The notes: generated by a model not told the origin, from the sequence alone. Shown: positions 24,527 through 33,213, counted from the stretch's first letter. The stretch is 64,000 bases of DNA from JAGHKQ01 sp041920565 (GCA_041920565.1 JBHGXS010000047.1:1-64000); one strand, 5' to 3'. Numbers and translations: made by a program.

Positions 24527-25301
24527 AAATAAGCTTATAAATACTATCCAGGTTTATTCCCTTTTCTTTCAGTTGACGCAAGCGGCGAACAACATCCATC
24601 ACATCTTTGTCCAATTGAACGTATACGTTTTGTGATTGCAGCTCTTCTTTTAACTGTTCAATGGAATCATCTAAATCCATTCCTAAATCGTAATCATGAC
24701 AAACGGCAATGGCCTTCGACACAAGTTGTTGATAATGGTCGTCTGTTTTTGAAGGAATAGGTGTTACATTATGTTGAGGAACCTTTAGTGAAGCAGTTTT
24801 TTTGTCTATAAATGAAGCAGGTTCTGTTTTCGGTTTTTCTATCGCTGTTTCTTTAGGAACAGGCTGTTCTTGTTTGACCTCTTTATGTACGAGCGTCAAT
24901 TTGGTTTCTTCCTGCTGTTTTGCTACTTCGTCCTGAGGAGTTTCTTGCTGCATTTTTGGTTGAACTTCTTGCTTTTCTCCGTTCTTTTCCTTGCTCCACA
25001 TGATGCGTTCAATTTTTAATATTAAATTGTTTTTATTCATGGAATCAAGCACGACTTTTCCTACTTCTGCTCTTCCGGAAAAATCAACAATTTTATAAAT
25101 GACGCTGCGGTTCCAGTCTACGTTTCCGCTTAAAAACAGCTCTTCGTTTGATTTTGGATTCAATCCTTCTACTTTAATTTCCTCGTTTACGCCGTTATTG
25201 CTGTAAACCATGATTAAAGAAGCCGTTACATCTTTATCATCAAGCATCAGTTCTCGAACCATTTTTCCGGTTCGAACCTGCGTTTGTTTTTTTAACGACA
25301 T
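24525..25301 (-). CDS. Hypothetical protein with beta domain, low-complexity linker and helical C-terminus
   Basis: 258-residue protein I do not recognise. Residues 1-100 look like a compact beta-rich domain (ASLIMVYSNNGVNEEIKVEGL, VIYKIVDFSGRAEVGKVVLD). Residues 105-195 are a Gln/Glu/Lys/Pro-rich, probably disordered linker. Residues 195-258 are helical (DDHYQQLVSKAIAVCHDYDLG, VMDVVRRLRQLKEKGI). No signal peptide or membrane segment. ATG 25301 follows GAGGGG; an upstream ATG at 25343 has no ribosome site. Convergent with lipM. Confidence 0.75.
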   Translation of the reverse strand: MSLKKQTQVRTGKMVRELMLDDKDVTASLIMVYSNNGVNEEIKVEGLNPKSNEELFLSGNVDWNRSVIYKIVDFSGRAEVGKVVLDSMNKNNLILKIERIMWSKEKNGEKQEVQPKMQQETPQDEVAKQQEETKLTLVHKEVKQEQPVPKETAIEKPKTEPASFIDKKTASLKVPQHNVTPIPSKTDDHYQQLVSKAIAVCHDYDLGMDLDDSIEQLKEELQSQNVYVQLDKDVMDVVRRLRQLKEKGINLDSIYKLI

Positions 25302-25374
25302 GTCATTTCCCCTCTCATCTATCGGTGTAGTCCATATATGCAAAATGTAGTCTCACGAAGAAATATGATACAAA

Positions 25375-25408
25375 GAAAAAAAGAGGCGCGTCAACCATTT
25401 GCCTCTTT
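25375..25408 (-). terminator. Minus-strand terminator downstream of a small relic
   Basis: AAAGAGGC and GCCTCTTT pair around 13 bases; on the minus strand the stem is followed by a run of T residues. It lies about 60 bases past the stop of the open frame at 25464-25616. Confidence 0.65.
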
Positions 25409-25463
25409 ATTTTGCTTTTTTATTACATTTTATATAATTTCTAAAATTACACAGTTACGGAAT

Positions 25464-25616
25464 TTAAAAATTCATGCTTTTAAAGACATACTTGTATAAT
25501 ATATAGAAAATGACTGTCAGCACTGCGCCAATCCATGGCTGAGTGGTAAGGGATGTATATGGAAGACCTTTGAACAGAACAGAAAATAAAATGTCATAAA
25601 AATGAAAACTTTTAAT
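25464..25616 (-). pseudogene. Possible small membrane gene without a usable start
   Basis: The minus strand encodes about 50 residues, FYDILFSVLFKGLPYTSL then TQPWIGAVLTVIFYILYKYV to MNF before TAA, with two hydrophobic segments and protein-like composition, and a good terminator follows. The frame has a stop just upstream and no ATG, GTG or TTG in between, and no ribosome site. It is either a relic or uses a rare ATT start at 25616. Confidence 0.3.
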
Positions 25617-25650
25617 TGCATATGTTTCTTATGAAAGAAATGAATGCGCT

Positions 25651-25657
25651 CATACTA
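25651..25657 (+). promoter_or_regulatory. Forespore-type -10 element upstream of splB
   Basis: CATACTA is the preferred -10 of sigma-F/sigma-G promoters and lies 38 bases before the splB ATG. The -35 region is weak. splB transcription by sigma-G is established in B. subtilis; here it is inferred. Confidence 0.4.
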
Positions 25658-25694
25658 CTATTGAGGGGAGTCTGAGAAAAAGAGGTGAAAGGCA

Positions 25695-26720
25695 ATGAAG
25701 CCGTTTGTTCCAAAGCTTGTGTACTTTGAACCGCAAGCATTAGAGTATCCGTTAGGAAAGGAACTGTATGGTAAGTTTACAAGCATGGGGCTAGAAGTGC
25801 GCGAAACAACTTCACATAATCAAATTCGGGATTTGCCGGGGGACAATGAGCTTCAGAAGTATCGTTATGCTAAGTCTACTTTGGTTGTCGGAGTAAGACG
25901 AACGTTAAAGTTTGATACATCTAAGCCTTCAGCTGAATATGCGATTCCACTCGCAACGGGATGCATGGGGCATTGTCATTATTGTTACCTGCAGACAACG
26001 CTTGGGAGCAAGCCATATGTTCGCGTATATGTGAATTTAGATGAAATATTTGCACAAGCACAAAAATATATGGATGAGCGGGTACCTGAAATTACCCGCT
26101 TTGAAGCAGCATGTACGTCCGATATTGTAGGAATTGATCATCTTACTCATTCATTGAAGAAAGCTATTGAATTCATTGGTCAAACAGAATATGGACGTCT
26201 GCGGTTTGTAACGAAGTTTGCACATGTAGATCACTTATTGGATGCCCAGCATAACGGAAAAACTCGGTTTCGTTTCAGTATTAATTCCCGTTATGTCATA
26301 AAAAATTTTGAGCCGGCAACTTCTCCATTTGAAGATCGGATCGAAGCAGCTAGGAAAGTGGCAAGTGCAAACTATCCGCTTGGATTTATTGTAGCGCCGC
26401 TTTATATGCATGACGGATGGGAAGAAGGGTATTACGAATTGTTTGAACGCCTTCACAATTCGTTAAAGGATTTATCGCTTCCTAATCTGTCGTTCGAGTT
26501 AATACAGCACAGATTTACGAAGCCGGCCAAAAAAGTCATTATGGAGCGATATCCAAACACAAAATTGGAAATGGATGAAGAAAAACGAAAGTATAAGTGG
26601 GGACGCTACGGAATAGGGAAATATGTGTATCAACAAGACGATGCCACCCGCTTAGAACAAATCATCCGGTCCTATATTAAAGAATTTTTTCCTGATGCTG
26701 AAATTCAATATTTCACATAA
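25695..26720 (+). CDS. splB: Spore photoproduct lyase
   Basis: 341-residue radical-SAM enzyme that reverses the UV-made thymine dimer of spore DNA during germination. The 4Fe-4S cysteines are C90, C94 and C97 in TGCMGHCHYCYLQ, with the fourth essential cysteine C140 in AACTSDIVG; tyrosines near YMHDGWEEGYYELF fit the radical relay. AGAGGTGAAAGG precedes ATG 25695. The B. subtilis regulator splA, which normally precedes it, is absent; only a tiny frame on the other strand is there. Confidence 0.95.
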   Translation: MKPFVPKLVYFEPQALEYPLGKELYGKFTSMGLEVRETTSHNQIRDLPGDNELQKYRYAKSTLVVGVRRTLKFDTSKPSAEYAIPLATGCMGHCHYCYLQTTLGSKPYVRVYVNLDEIFAQAQKYMDERVPEITRFEAACTSDIVGIDHLTHSLKKAIEFIGQTEYGRLRFVTKFAHVDHLLDAQHNGKTRFRFSINSRYVIKNFEPATSPFEDRIEAARKVASANYPLGFIVAPLYMHDGWEEGYYELFERLHNSLKDLSLPNLSFELIQHRFTKPAKKVIMERYPNTKLEMDEEKRKYKWGRYGIGKYVYQQDDATRLEQIIRSYIKEFFPDAEIQYFT

Positions 26721-26810
26721 GGGCGATCTGTTATAAATATTTTTGATGTATATGTAAAGCCCGGGAAACCGACAAGGTTCGTGGTGTTATGACCGGAGAT
26801 AGACATAGAG

Positions 26811-26843
26811 ACAAGGGAGGCTGACTTTCTTCCTCCCTTGTCA
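26811..26843 (+). terminator. Hairpin between splB and mntR
   Basis: GACAAGGGAGG and CCTCCCTTGTC form a perfect 11 base-pair stem around 11 bases. It lacks a T-tract, so termination is uncertain. Upstream, AACC/GGTT words (26766-26778) could fold a second hairpin. Confidence 0.45.
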
Positions 26844-26915
26844 CAATGGCATTTCTATTGTATGATTTTAATGATTTAGTTAGCATACATAAATAGAAAT
26901 GGATGGAGGAAGCCG

Positions 26916-27344
26916 ATGCCTACCCCAAGTATGGAAGATTATATAGAACAAATATATATACTTATTGAAGAAAAGGGATACGCCCGTGTATCTGATATTG
27001 CAGAAGCTTTAAGTGTTCATCCATCCTCTGTGACTAAAATGGTCCAAAAGCTTGATAAAGATCAATATCTCATCTATGAAAAATATAGAGGATTAGTGTT
27101 AACACCGAAAGGAAAAAAGATTGGAAAGCGTCTCGTGTACCGCCATGAATTGTTGGAGCAGTTCATGCGCATTATCGGTGTGGATGAAAGCAAAATTTAT
27201 GAGGATGTAGAAGGAATTGAACATCATTTGAGTTGGGAAGCCATTGATCGAATCGGAGATCTAGTACAATTCTTTGAAGAAGATGCTTTGCGGGTGGAAG
27301 CATTGCGCGGCATTCAAAAAGCAAATGAAGAACAAAATAGTTAA
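26916..27344 (+). CDS. mntR: Manganese-responsive transcriptional regulator MntR
   Basis: 142-residue DtxR-family repressor of manganese uptake. A winged helix-turn-helix is at residues 1-70 (VSDIAEALSVHPSSVTKMVQKL), and all metal ligands known from B. subtilis MntR are in place: D8, E11, H77, E99, E102 and H103. It lacks the SH3-like domain of DtxR, as expected for MntR. GGAGGAAG precedes ATG 26916. In the same position as yqhN of B. subtilis. No Mn transporter is in the window. Confidence 0.95.
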   Translation: MPTPSMEDYIEQIYILIEEKGYARVSDIAEALSVHPSSVTKMVQKLDKDQYLIYEKYRGLVLTPKGKKIGKRLVYRHELLEQFMRIIGVDESKIYEDVEGIEHHLSWEAIDRIGDLVQFFEEDALRVEALRGIQKANEEQNS

Positions 27345-27369
27345 AAGGAAGCTTAAACGCTTCCTTTTT
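27343..27369 (+). terminator. Terminator of mntR
   Basis: AAAAGGAAGC and GCTTCCTTTT form a ten base-pair stem with a six-base loop and a trailing T. Confidence 0.85.
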
Positions 27370-27415
27370 GCATGTTTCTTTCGTTTTGTTGTTCGAGCTT
27401 GTTCAGCATGAAAAC

Positions 27416-27547
27416 ATGATAGCCATGCAAAGTGAAGAGCATAGAGAGGAATTATTGCAGCAGATAAACGATTATTTTATTGAACAACCAGTTTTATCAG
27501 CAGAATTTCGTAAATATTTATCCGGAAATCCGTATATAAACGGGTGA
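27416..27547 (+). pseudogene. Possible gene remnant between mntR and yqhP
   Basis: A 43-codon frame reads MIAMQSEEHREELLQQINDY followed by FIEQPVLSAEFRKYLSGNPY, which has normal protein composition but no ribosome site. In B. subtilis yqhO (patatin-like) sits here between mntR and yqhP. It may be the tail of a deleted yqhO, though I could not confirm similarity. Confidence 0.3.
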
Positions 27548-27569
27548 AAAAGAGTAACTCGATTAAAGA

Positions 27570-27604
27570 GAAAAACCGTGCACCTAAAAAGATGCGCGGT
27601 TTTT
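27570..27604. terminator. Terminator overlapping the end of yqhP
   Basis: AAAAACCG-GCA and TGC-CGGTTTTT pair with one mismatch; on the plus strand a T-rich stretch follows. The stem contains the last codons and stop of yqhP (27584). Confidence 0.6.
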
Positions 27605-27988
27605 CTTTTTGCCTTTTTTTCCTTCGATAACGGTGAGGTGTGTTTGTTTTCGTTTCTTTTTTAAAATAAAAGTTCCTTTTTTGGTTTTTGTGTCTAAAGG
27701 CGATTTTTTTAAAGTATTATTAGCAAGGGATGTGATATTTTGTTTTTGTCCAGCATATTTCTTTTTGGATTGCTTTGCAGCACGATCATATGAGGCGCGA
27801 TTTTTGCCAGATGAGCTTGAACTTGTAAACAGTTTGTATAAAAGATAAAAAGCACCTGCTACAATCCCCAGGGTAAGAATATTTTTAATTAAGCCGGAAG
27901 GATTATTTACCGCATAATATATAAGTCCAAACCCAGATAGGCCAATAATGATGATAAAAAACAATGCAGCAAAAGAGCGACCGTTCAT
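27584..27988 (-). CDS. yqhP: YqhP/SA1362 family small membrane protein
   Basis: 134 residues with two membrane helices near 7-25 and 35-55 (ALFFIIIIGLSGFGLIYYAV, ILTLGIVAGAFYLLYKLF) and a long, very basic Ser/Lys-rich C-terminal tail (KKYAGQKQ, LKKKRKQTH, KKGKKKNR). Position and layout match YqhP. ATG 27988 follows GGGAGGTG; the frame extends upstream to 28045 without a site. Function unknown; the tail would face the cytoplasm and could bind nucleic acid or phospholipid, which is speculation. Confidence 0.8.
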   Translation of the reverse strand: MNGRSFAALFFIIIIGLSGFGLIYYAVNNPSGLIKNILTLGIVAGAFYLLYKLFTSSSSSGKNRASYDRAAKQSKKKYAGQKQNITSLANNTLKKSPLDTKTKKGTFILKKKRKQTHLTVIEGKKGKKKNRASF

Positions 27989-28070
27989 ATGAAAACACCT
28001 CCCAGAAGAACACAATTTTAAATAGTTTATTAAAAAGGACTTCATTAGTTGATGAGAAATGAATAAAAAT

Positions 28071-28994
28071 TTATTTGTTTGCTTCTTCTAAACGAAGAAG
28101 TTCGTTGAAGGATGCAATTGCTACTTCGACTTGATCATCAGAAGGCTCCTTTGTTGTCAGCAATTGAAGCCAAAGTCCGGGATAACCTAAAAAGCGTAAA
28201 ACCGGAAGATTCCGCAGCTTATTTGTAAATTGCAGCACTTCAAATGAAATACCGAGCACCACAGGGATTAAAAGGATGCGGTAGCCAACGCGCAGCCAAA
28301 GAGGATCTGTCGGTACAAGGAAGTAAATGAACATGCCGACAATGACGGTGAACAAGATAAAACTGCTGCCGCAGCGATAATGAAGCCGCGTTTGTTTTTG
28401 GACATTTTCTACCGTCAAAGGCAAGTTGTTTTCATAAGCATTAATGACTTTATGCTCTGCACCATGATATTGAAACACCCGCTTTATAATTGGGGTAAGA
28501 GAAACAAAGTAAATGTATCCTAAAAGCAAAATAAGCTTAATAAGACTTTCTATTAACACTTGTGCTGTATCAGAAGAAAAAACTGGTTTTGTCATGTGTG
28601 CCAATATGGCCGGAACAGCCGTAAAAATGACCTTGCCAAAAATAAAGGAGAGAACTCCGACAGCTGCGACACCGAGAACCATCGTCAGTTTTGACTGTTC
28701 TTCCTTTTTTTGTTCTAATGCTTTGTCATCGTTTGGATCTACATCGAATCGTTCTGTTGAAAAATTCAGATGTTTAGCTCCGTTTGAACTTGCATAAAGG
28801 ATCGCTGCAATTCCACGCAGAAAGGGAATTCGCTTCAGTACATCCAATGTTTTGTTCTTAGTTCGCGGCAAGCGATAATAATCAATGGAATTATCTTTTC
28901 TGCGAATGGCTGTAACAGTATATTCTCTGCCGCCGAACATAACTCCTTCTACAACTGCTTGCCCGCCGTATATTTGCTTTGTCTCCTCTGTCAT
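28071..28994 (-). CDS. yqhQ: DUF1385 membrane protein YqhQ
   Basis: 307-residue member of the DUF1385 family. The N-terminal YGGQAVVEGVMFGG and the central FQYHGAEHKVINAYEN with RLHYRCGSS are the conserved blocks, and four hydrophobic segments lie between about 105 and 255. The His/Glu-rich FQYHGAEHK motif looks like a metal site, but no reaction is established. Divergent from yqhR; AGGTTGGTG precedes the ATG. Confidence 0.93.
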   Translation of the reverse strand: MTEETKQIYGGQAVVEGVMFGGREYTVTAIRRKDNSIDYYRLPRTKNKTLDVLKRIPFLRGIAAILYASSNGAKHLNFSTERFDVDPNDDKALEQKKEEQSKLTMVLGVAAVGVLSFIFGKVIFTAVPAILAHMTKPVFSSDTAQVLIESLIKLILLLGYIYFVSLTPIIKRVFQYHGAEHKVINAYENNLPLTVENVQKQTRLHYRCGSSFILFTVIVGMFIYFLVPTDPLWLRVGYRILLIPVVLGISFEVLQFTNKLRNLPVLRFLGYPGLWLQLLTTKEPSDDQVEVAIASFNELLRLEEANK

Positions 28995-29169
28995 GTAAAC
29001 ACCAACCTGTATCTCTCTTTTTCCTTATTGTAGCTGTAATACTTGCCTTCTGACAAGCGAAACTGCAAGGTTAGTGCCTATCTCCTTTATAGACATCTTT
29101 TTTTTCTTTTAAACATAATTCGCGTAATAGCTTTTAATTTGGATATACTAACAAGCGGAGGTGGGAAAA

Positions 29170-29685
29170 TTGGGAAATAAGCAATTGGAACAGAATAAAA
29201 AAGAAAAACAGCAATCATTTGCAAAGAAGGTTGTGATCATAGGATTGTTTGGAGGGATCTTTTGGAGTCTTGTTTGGTATTTCTTCCATATCTTTTCCTT
29301 TTCCCAAGTAGGTCCGAACTATTTGCTTCTCCCGTTCGCTTTCGGCGATTGGAAAAATGGGGTATGGGGGCAATTTGCAGGAATTCTTGCCATCGGCATT
29401 ATTTCCATTTTACTTGCTCTTCTGTACGGAGCGTTCCTAAAAAATTTTCAAGGTATGATTCCCGGTATTATATTTGGAGCGGCAGTATGGGCTGTTTTGT
29501 TTTTAGGAATCAGTTCGTTTATTCCTTCACTTGAAGGAATGAAGGAATTGACGAAAGAGACGATGGTTACTACAATCTGTATTTACATATTATACGGTGT
29601 TTTTATCGCTTATTCCGTTTCATATGAAGCAAGCGAACAAAATCGAGCAGCCCAAGGAAGTCAGTCAAACTATTCAAATAAGTAA
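29170..29685 (+). CDS. yqhR: Conserved membrane protein YqhR
   Basis: 171-residue protein with four predicted membrane helices (about 23-45, 60-85, 95-115 and 130-150), charged N-terminus NKQLEQNKKEKQQ and polar tail. It matches YqhR by position and size. I chose TTG 29170 because GGAGG ends eight bases upstream; the GTG at 29161 is inside that site. First gene before aroQ. Function unknown. Confidence 0.85.
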   Translation: MGNKQLEQNKKEKQQSFAKKVVIIGLFGGIFWSLVWYFFHIFSFSQVGPNYLLLPFAFGDWKNGVWGQFAGILAIGIISILLALLYGAFLKNFQGMIPGIIFGAAVWAVLFLGISSFIPSLEGMKELTKETMVTTICIYILYGVFIAYSVSYEASEQNRAAQGSQSNYSNK

Positions 29686-29738
29686 GTGTTATGTTAGAAT
29701 GTTCTATGAACATTCTTTTTTCATAAGGAGTTATACAT

Positions 29739-30182
29739 ATGAAGAAAATACTCCTCATCAATGGTCCAAATCTAAATCGATTAGGAAAACGAGAAGTAAG
29801 TGTGTACGGAGCAAAAACGTTGGAGATGCTCGAAAAAGAGCTAAAGGAATATGCCAAAGATGCGGGGGCCGAGCTTTCATGCTTTCAATCCAATCATGAG
29901 GGGGCTATCATTGACAAACTTCATGAAGCTGAAGATAAGGGCTTTGAAGGTATCATTATAAACCCGGGGGCATATACCCATTACAGCTATGCTATTCGGG
30001 ATGCCATCGCCGGTATTTCTGTTCCGGTCATGGAAGTTCACATCTCAAATATTCATAAACGCGAAGAATTCCGGCATGTATCAGTCACTGCACCGGTCAC
30101 TGTCGGGCAAATTATCGGTCTCGGCTTTTATGGATATAAATTAGCATTGCTTGGTTTAATTGAGAAGCTAGGGGAGGAATGA
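29739..30182 (+). CDS. aroQ: 3-dehydroquinate dehydratase, type II
   Basis: 147-residue enzyme that dehydrates 3-dehydroquinate to 3-dehydroshikimate; type II enzymes form dodecamers. Signatures present: LLINGPNLNRLGKRE, SNHEGAIIDKLHEA, IINPGAYTHYSYAIRDAI with the catalytic region, and EVHISNIHKREEFRHVS with the active-site histidine. AAGGAG precedes ATG 29739. Same pathway as aroK in this window. Ends four bases into the next frame, coupling it to yqhT. Confidence 0.95.
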   Translation: MKKILLINGPNLNRLGKREVSVYGAKTLEMLEKELKEYAKDAGAELSCFQSNHEGAIIDKLHEAEDKGFEGIIINPGAYTHYSYAIRDAIAGISVPVMEVHISNIHKREEFRHVSVTAPVTVGQIIGLGFYGYKLALLGLIEKLGEE

Positions 30183-30184
30183 GC

Positions 30185-31246
30185 ATGGAAAAGCTGCAAA
30201 AGCTGAGAAATGCGTTTCAAGCGGCAGGAATTGACGCATTGTTAATTACAAACAGTCATAATCGTACATACATGACGAATTTTACCGGAACTGCCGGAGT
30301 AGCGCTGATTACAGAAGAGAAAGCATTGTTTATTACGGATTTCCGCTACGTGGAACAAGCTTCCAAGCAAGCGGCCGGATATGAAATCATTCAACATAAA
30401 GATTCGATTCCTGATGAGATAGCTAAGCAAGTTGCCGCTTTGGGTATTAAAAGGCTTGGCTTTGAAAAAGATGATCTGACATACAGCGCTTATCAGACAT
30501 ATGATGAAAAGGTACAGGCCGAGCTTGTTCCTGTATCGGGACTTGTGGAAAAATTACGCTTGATTAAGACGGACTCTGAGATTAAGATATTAAAGGAAGC
30601 TGCACAGATTGCCGATGCCGCTTTCGATCATATTTTATCGTTCATTCGCCCTGGTATTTCGGAACTTGAAGTATCCAATGAACTTGAGTTCTTCATGAGA
30701 AAGCAAGGAGCAGCGTCTTCTTCTTTTGATATTATCGTAGCATCTGGGCTTCGTTCCGCATTACCGCATGGAGTAGCGTCTGAAAAGTTGATTGAAAAAG
30801 GAGATTTTGTTACCTTAGATTTTGGTGCATATTATAAAGGATACTGTTCTGATATTACTCGGACAGTAGCTGTAGGAGAGCCTTCTCCTGAGCTTAAAAA
30901 CATTTACGATATCGTATTGGAAGCACAGCTTCGCGGTGTAAAAGGAATTAAAGCGGGGATTACAGGCCGGGAAGCGGATGCGCTTACTCGCGATTACATA
31001 ACAGAAAAAGGGTATGGCGAGTATTTTGGGCATTCCACAGGACATGGAATCGGACTTCAAATTCATGAGGGACCGGGACTATCCTTCCGTTCTGATGTTG
31101 TGTTGGAACCTGGAATGGTCGTAACGTGTGAGCCTGGTATTTATGTTGCAGGTCTGGGCGGAGTACGTATCGAAGATGATGTTGTTGTCACTAAAGAAGG
31201 TAACGAAGTATTAACGCACTCAACGAAAGAACTTATTATTTTATAA
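30185..31246 (+). CDS. yqhT: M24 family Xaa-Pro dipeptidase YqhT
   Basis: 353-residue metallopeptidase of the creatinase/aminopeptidase P fold that removes residues next to proline. The dinuclear metal ligands can be seen in LDFGAYYKGYCSDITRT (two Asp), HSTGHGIGLQIHE (His), CEPGIY (Glu) and EDDVVV (Glu). ATG 30185 has GGGGAGG seven bases ahead and gives the same length as B. subtilis YqhT; ATG 30179 touches the site. It is directly upstream of efp, whose product handles proline-rich stretches. Confidence 0.93.
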   Translation: MEKLQKLRNAFQAAGIDALLITNSHNRTYMTNFTGTAGVALITEEKALFITDFRYVEQASKQAAGYEIIQHKDSIPDEIAKQVAALGIKRLGFEKDDLTYSAYQTYDEKVQAELVPVSGLVEKLRLIKTDSEIKILKEAAQIADAAFDHILSFIRPGISELEVSNELEFFMRKQGAASSSFDIIVASGLRSALPHGVASEKLIEKGDFVTLDFGAYYKGYCSDITRTVAVGEPSPELKNIYDIVLEAQLRGVKGIKAGITGREADALTRDYITEKGYGEYFGHSTGHGIGLQIHEGPGLSFRSDVVLEPGMVVTCEPGIYVAGLGGVRIEDDVVVTKEGNEVLTHSTKELIIL

Positions 31247-31267
31247 TGATACAGGAGGATTTTGTAC

Positions 31268-31825
31268 ATGATTTCAGTTAACGATTTTCGCACAGGTTTA
31301 ACAATTGAAACAGATGGCGGAATTTGGCAAGTACTCGAATTCCAACATGTAAAGCCGGGAAAAGGAGCAGCATTCGTTCGCTCTAAACTTCGTAACCTTC
31401 GCACAGGTTCTGTACAAGAAAAAACGTTTCGTGCCGGTGAAAAAGTAGAGAAAGCTCACATTGAAAACCGTCGTATGCAGTACTTATATGCAAGCGGAGA
31501 TATGCACATTTTCATGGACAATGAAACATATGAGCAAATTGAACTTTCTTCTAAACAAATTGAGCATGAATTAAAATTCTTGAAAGAAAACATGGAAGTA
31601 TACATTATGACTTACCAAGGGGAAACGCTTGGTGTTGAGCTTCCGAACACAGTTGAGTTGAAAGTGTTAGAAACAGAGCCTGGCATTAAAGGTGATACTG
31701 CTTCTAACGTAACAAAGCCTGCTACATTGGAAACTGGTCTTGTAGTTCAAGTACCGATTTTCATCAACGAAGGTGAAACATTAATTATTAACACAGCTGA
31801 AGGAAAATACGTATCTCGTGCGTAA
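31268..31825 (+). CDS. efp: Translation elongation factor P
   Basis: 185-residue factor that rescues ribosomes stalled at polyproline. The modification-site lysine is K32 in VKPGKGAAF, on the loop that carries 5-aminopentanol in B. subtilis; three OB-like domains end in INTAEGKYVSRA. ATG 31268 follows AGGAGG and gives the standard length. The pairing with the Xaa-Pro peptidase is conserved in Bacilli. Confidence 0.97.
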   Translation: MISVNDFRTGLTIETDGGIWQVLEFQHVKPGKGAAFVRSKLRNLRTGSVQEKTFRAGEKVEKAHIENRRMQYLYASGDMHIFMDNETYEQIELSSKQIEHELKFLKENMEVYIMTYQGETLGVELPNTVELKVLETEPGIKGDTASNVTKPATLETGLVVQVPIFINEGETLIINTAEGKYVSRA

Positions 31826-31835
31826 TGAGCATACG

Positions 31836-31871
31836 AAAAGCACTCGTGATTTTTTCACGGGTGCTTTTTTA
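31836..31871 (+). terminator. Terminator of efp
   Basis: AAAAGCACTCGTGA and TCACGGGTGCTTTT form a 14 base-pair stem with one G-T pair, followed by T residues. Confidence 0.9.
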
Positions 31872-31978
31872 TTTTGCTTTTCCTTTTTATCTCAAATTTT
31901 CTGCTTCTGAAATAGACAAACCGTGCATATGGTTGTACAAACGCATTCCTTTGCACAGCAAGGATAGAAGGTGAAAAG

Positions 31979-32260
31979 ATGAAACAATGGTTGGCAGCGA
32001 TTGAAGTTTCGGTATTGGCCATGGCGGTTCTTCGTCTCATATCCGGAAGCATTGAGGTATTTGCAGCGTTGCTTATGCTGTATTTCAATGATGTGAAAAA
32101 AGCGCTTGTTGTCAATAGTCTGCTGGCATTTGTAGGACCGACAGTGTTAATAATCACGATGTCCATCGGGGTGTTGAGCGTTTCCAATGACATCTCGTTT
32201 TTAAAGCTGTTTTTTCTATTTTTAGGAGTAGGATGCATCTTGATTGCGGTATTCAAATAA
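31979..32260 (+). CDS. yqhV: YqhV family (DUF2619) membrane protein
   Basis: 93-residue protein with three hydrophobic segments (about 7-30, 45-65 and 70-92) and no long loops. It matches YqhV, which precedes spoIIIAA in B. subtilis. AAGGTGAAAAG precedes the ATG. The gap to spoIIIAA is only 23 bases, so it may belong to the sporulation operon. Function unknown. Confidence 0.9.
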   Translation: MKQWLAAIEVSVLAMAVLRLISGSIEVFAALLMLYFNDVKKALVVNSLLAFVGPTVLIITMSIGVLSVSNDISFLKLFFLFLGVGCILIAVFK

Positions 32261-32283
32261 AACAGTGTGGTGGGGAGAAAGTC

Positions 32284-33213
32284 ATGAAGGATGTCTTGGA
32301 TGTTTTGCCAAAGGAAATTGAATTCATTATTGAGCAGCTTCCGTCCTCTTTAAAAGAACAAATGGAAGAAATTCGAATTCGGATTCATCGTCCGCTTGAG
32401 TGCATCATAAATGGAAAACCGCAATTTTTTCATTACACAGTCACACTTGAGGACGGAGTATATTTATTAAACAAGCTGAGCCAATATTCTATTTACACCA
32501 TGGAGGAAGAGCTGAAGCGCGGATATGTAACTCTGCGAGGGGGACATCGGGTCGGTCTGGCCGGAAAAGTAATAACGGAAAAAGGAACCGTTAAGATGAT
32601 TCGTGATGTTGCTTCCTTTAATATTCGCATTGCTCGTGAAAAGGTAGGGATTGCAGCTCCGTTAGTTCCGTATCTATATAGAGAGCGTTGGCTTAATACA
32701 ATGATTATCGGACCGCCGCAAACGGGGAAAACAACGCTGCTTCGGGACTTTGCAAGATTGATGAGCACAGGCATGAAAGAGCCGAGCATTCCATCCTGCA
32801 AGGTGGGGATTGTGGATGAACGTTCTGAGATTGCAGGCTGCGTAAAAGGAGTGCCGCAGTATCAATTAGGGACAAGAGTAGATGTTTTGGATGCTTGCCC
32901 AAAGGCAGAAGGCATGATGATGCTTATTCGCTCCATGAGCCCCGATATATTAATAGTTGATGAAATCGGACATAAGGAAGACAGTGAGGCCATCATGGAA
33001 GCCGTGAACGCTGGCGTTCAGCTTTTTGTTACAGCACACGGGTACGAATATGGAGATTTATTTAAGCGCCCTTCTTTAAAAAAGATACTGGAACTCGATG
33101 TATTCGAAAGATTTGTAGAGTTATCTAAAACAAAAGGACCGGGAACCATTATGAACATTAAAAATGAACATGGAAAAGCACAGTTGCAAAAGGTGAGTGT
33201 GGGAAACTCATGA
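32284..33213 (+). CDS. spoIIIAA: Stage III sporulation protein AA (engulfment complex ATPase)
   Basis: 309-residue AAA+/secretion-type ATPase at the mother-cell base of the SpoIIIA-SpoIIQ channel. Walker A GPPQTGKT is at about 143-150; the Walker B region is PDILIVDEIGH, and GTRVDVLDACPKAEGM is conserved. ATG 32284 follows GTGGGGAG; the frame reaches back to 32233 inside yqhV. The stop overlaps spoIIIAB by four bases. Expected under mother-cell sigma-E control, not visible directly. Confidence 0.95.
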   Translation: MKDVLDVLPKEIEFIIEQLPSSLKEQMEEIRIRIHRPLECIINGKPQFFHYTVTLEDGVYLLNKLSQYSIYTMEEELKRGYVTLRGGHRVGLAGKVITEKGTVKMIRDVASFNIRIAREKVGIAAPLVPYLYRERWLNTMIIGPPQTGKTTLLRDFARLMSTGMKEPSIPSCKVGIVDERSEIAGCVKGVPQYQLGTRVDVLDACPKAEGMMMLIRSMSPDILIVDEIGHKEDSEAIMEAVNAGVQLFVTAHGYEYGDLFKRPSLKKILELDVFERFVELSKTKGPGTIMNIKNEHGKAQLQKVSVGNS

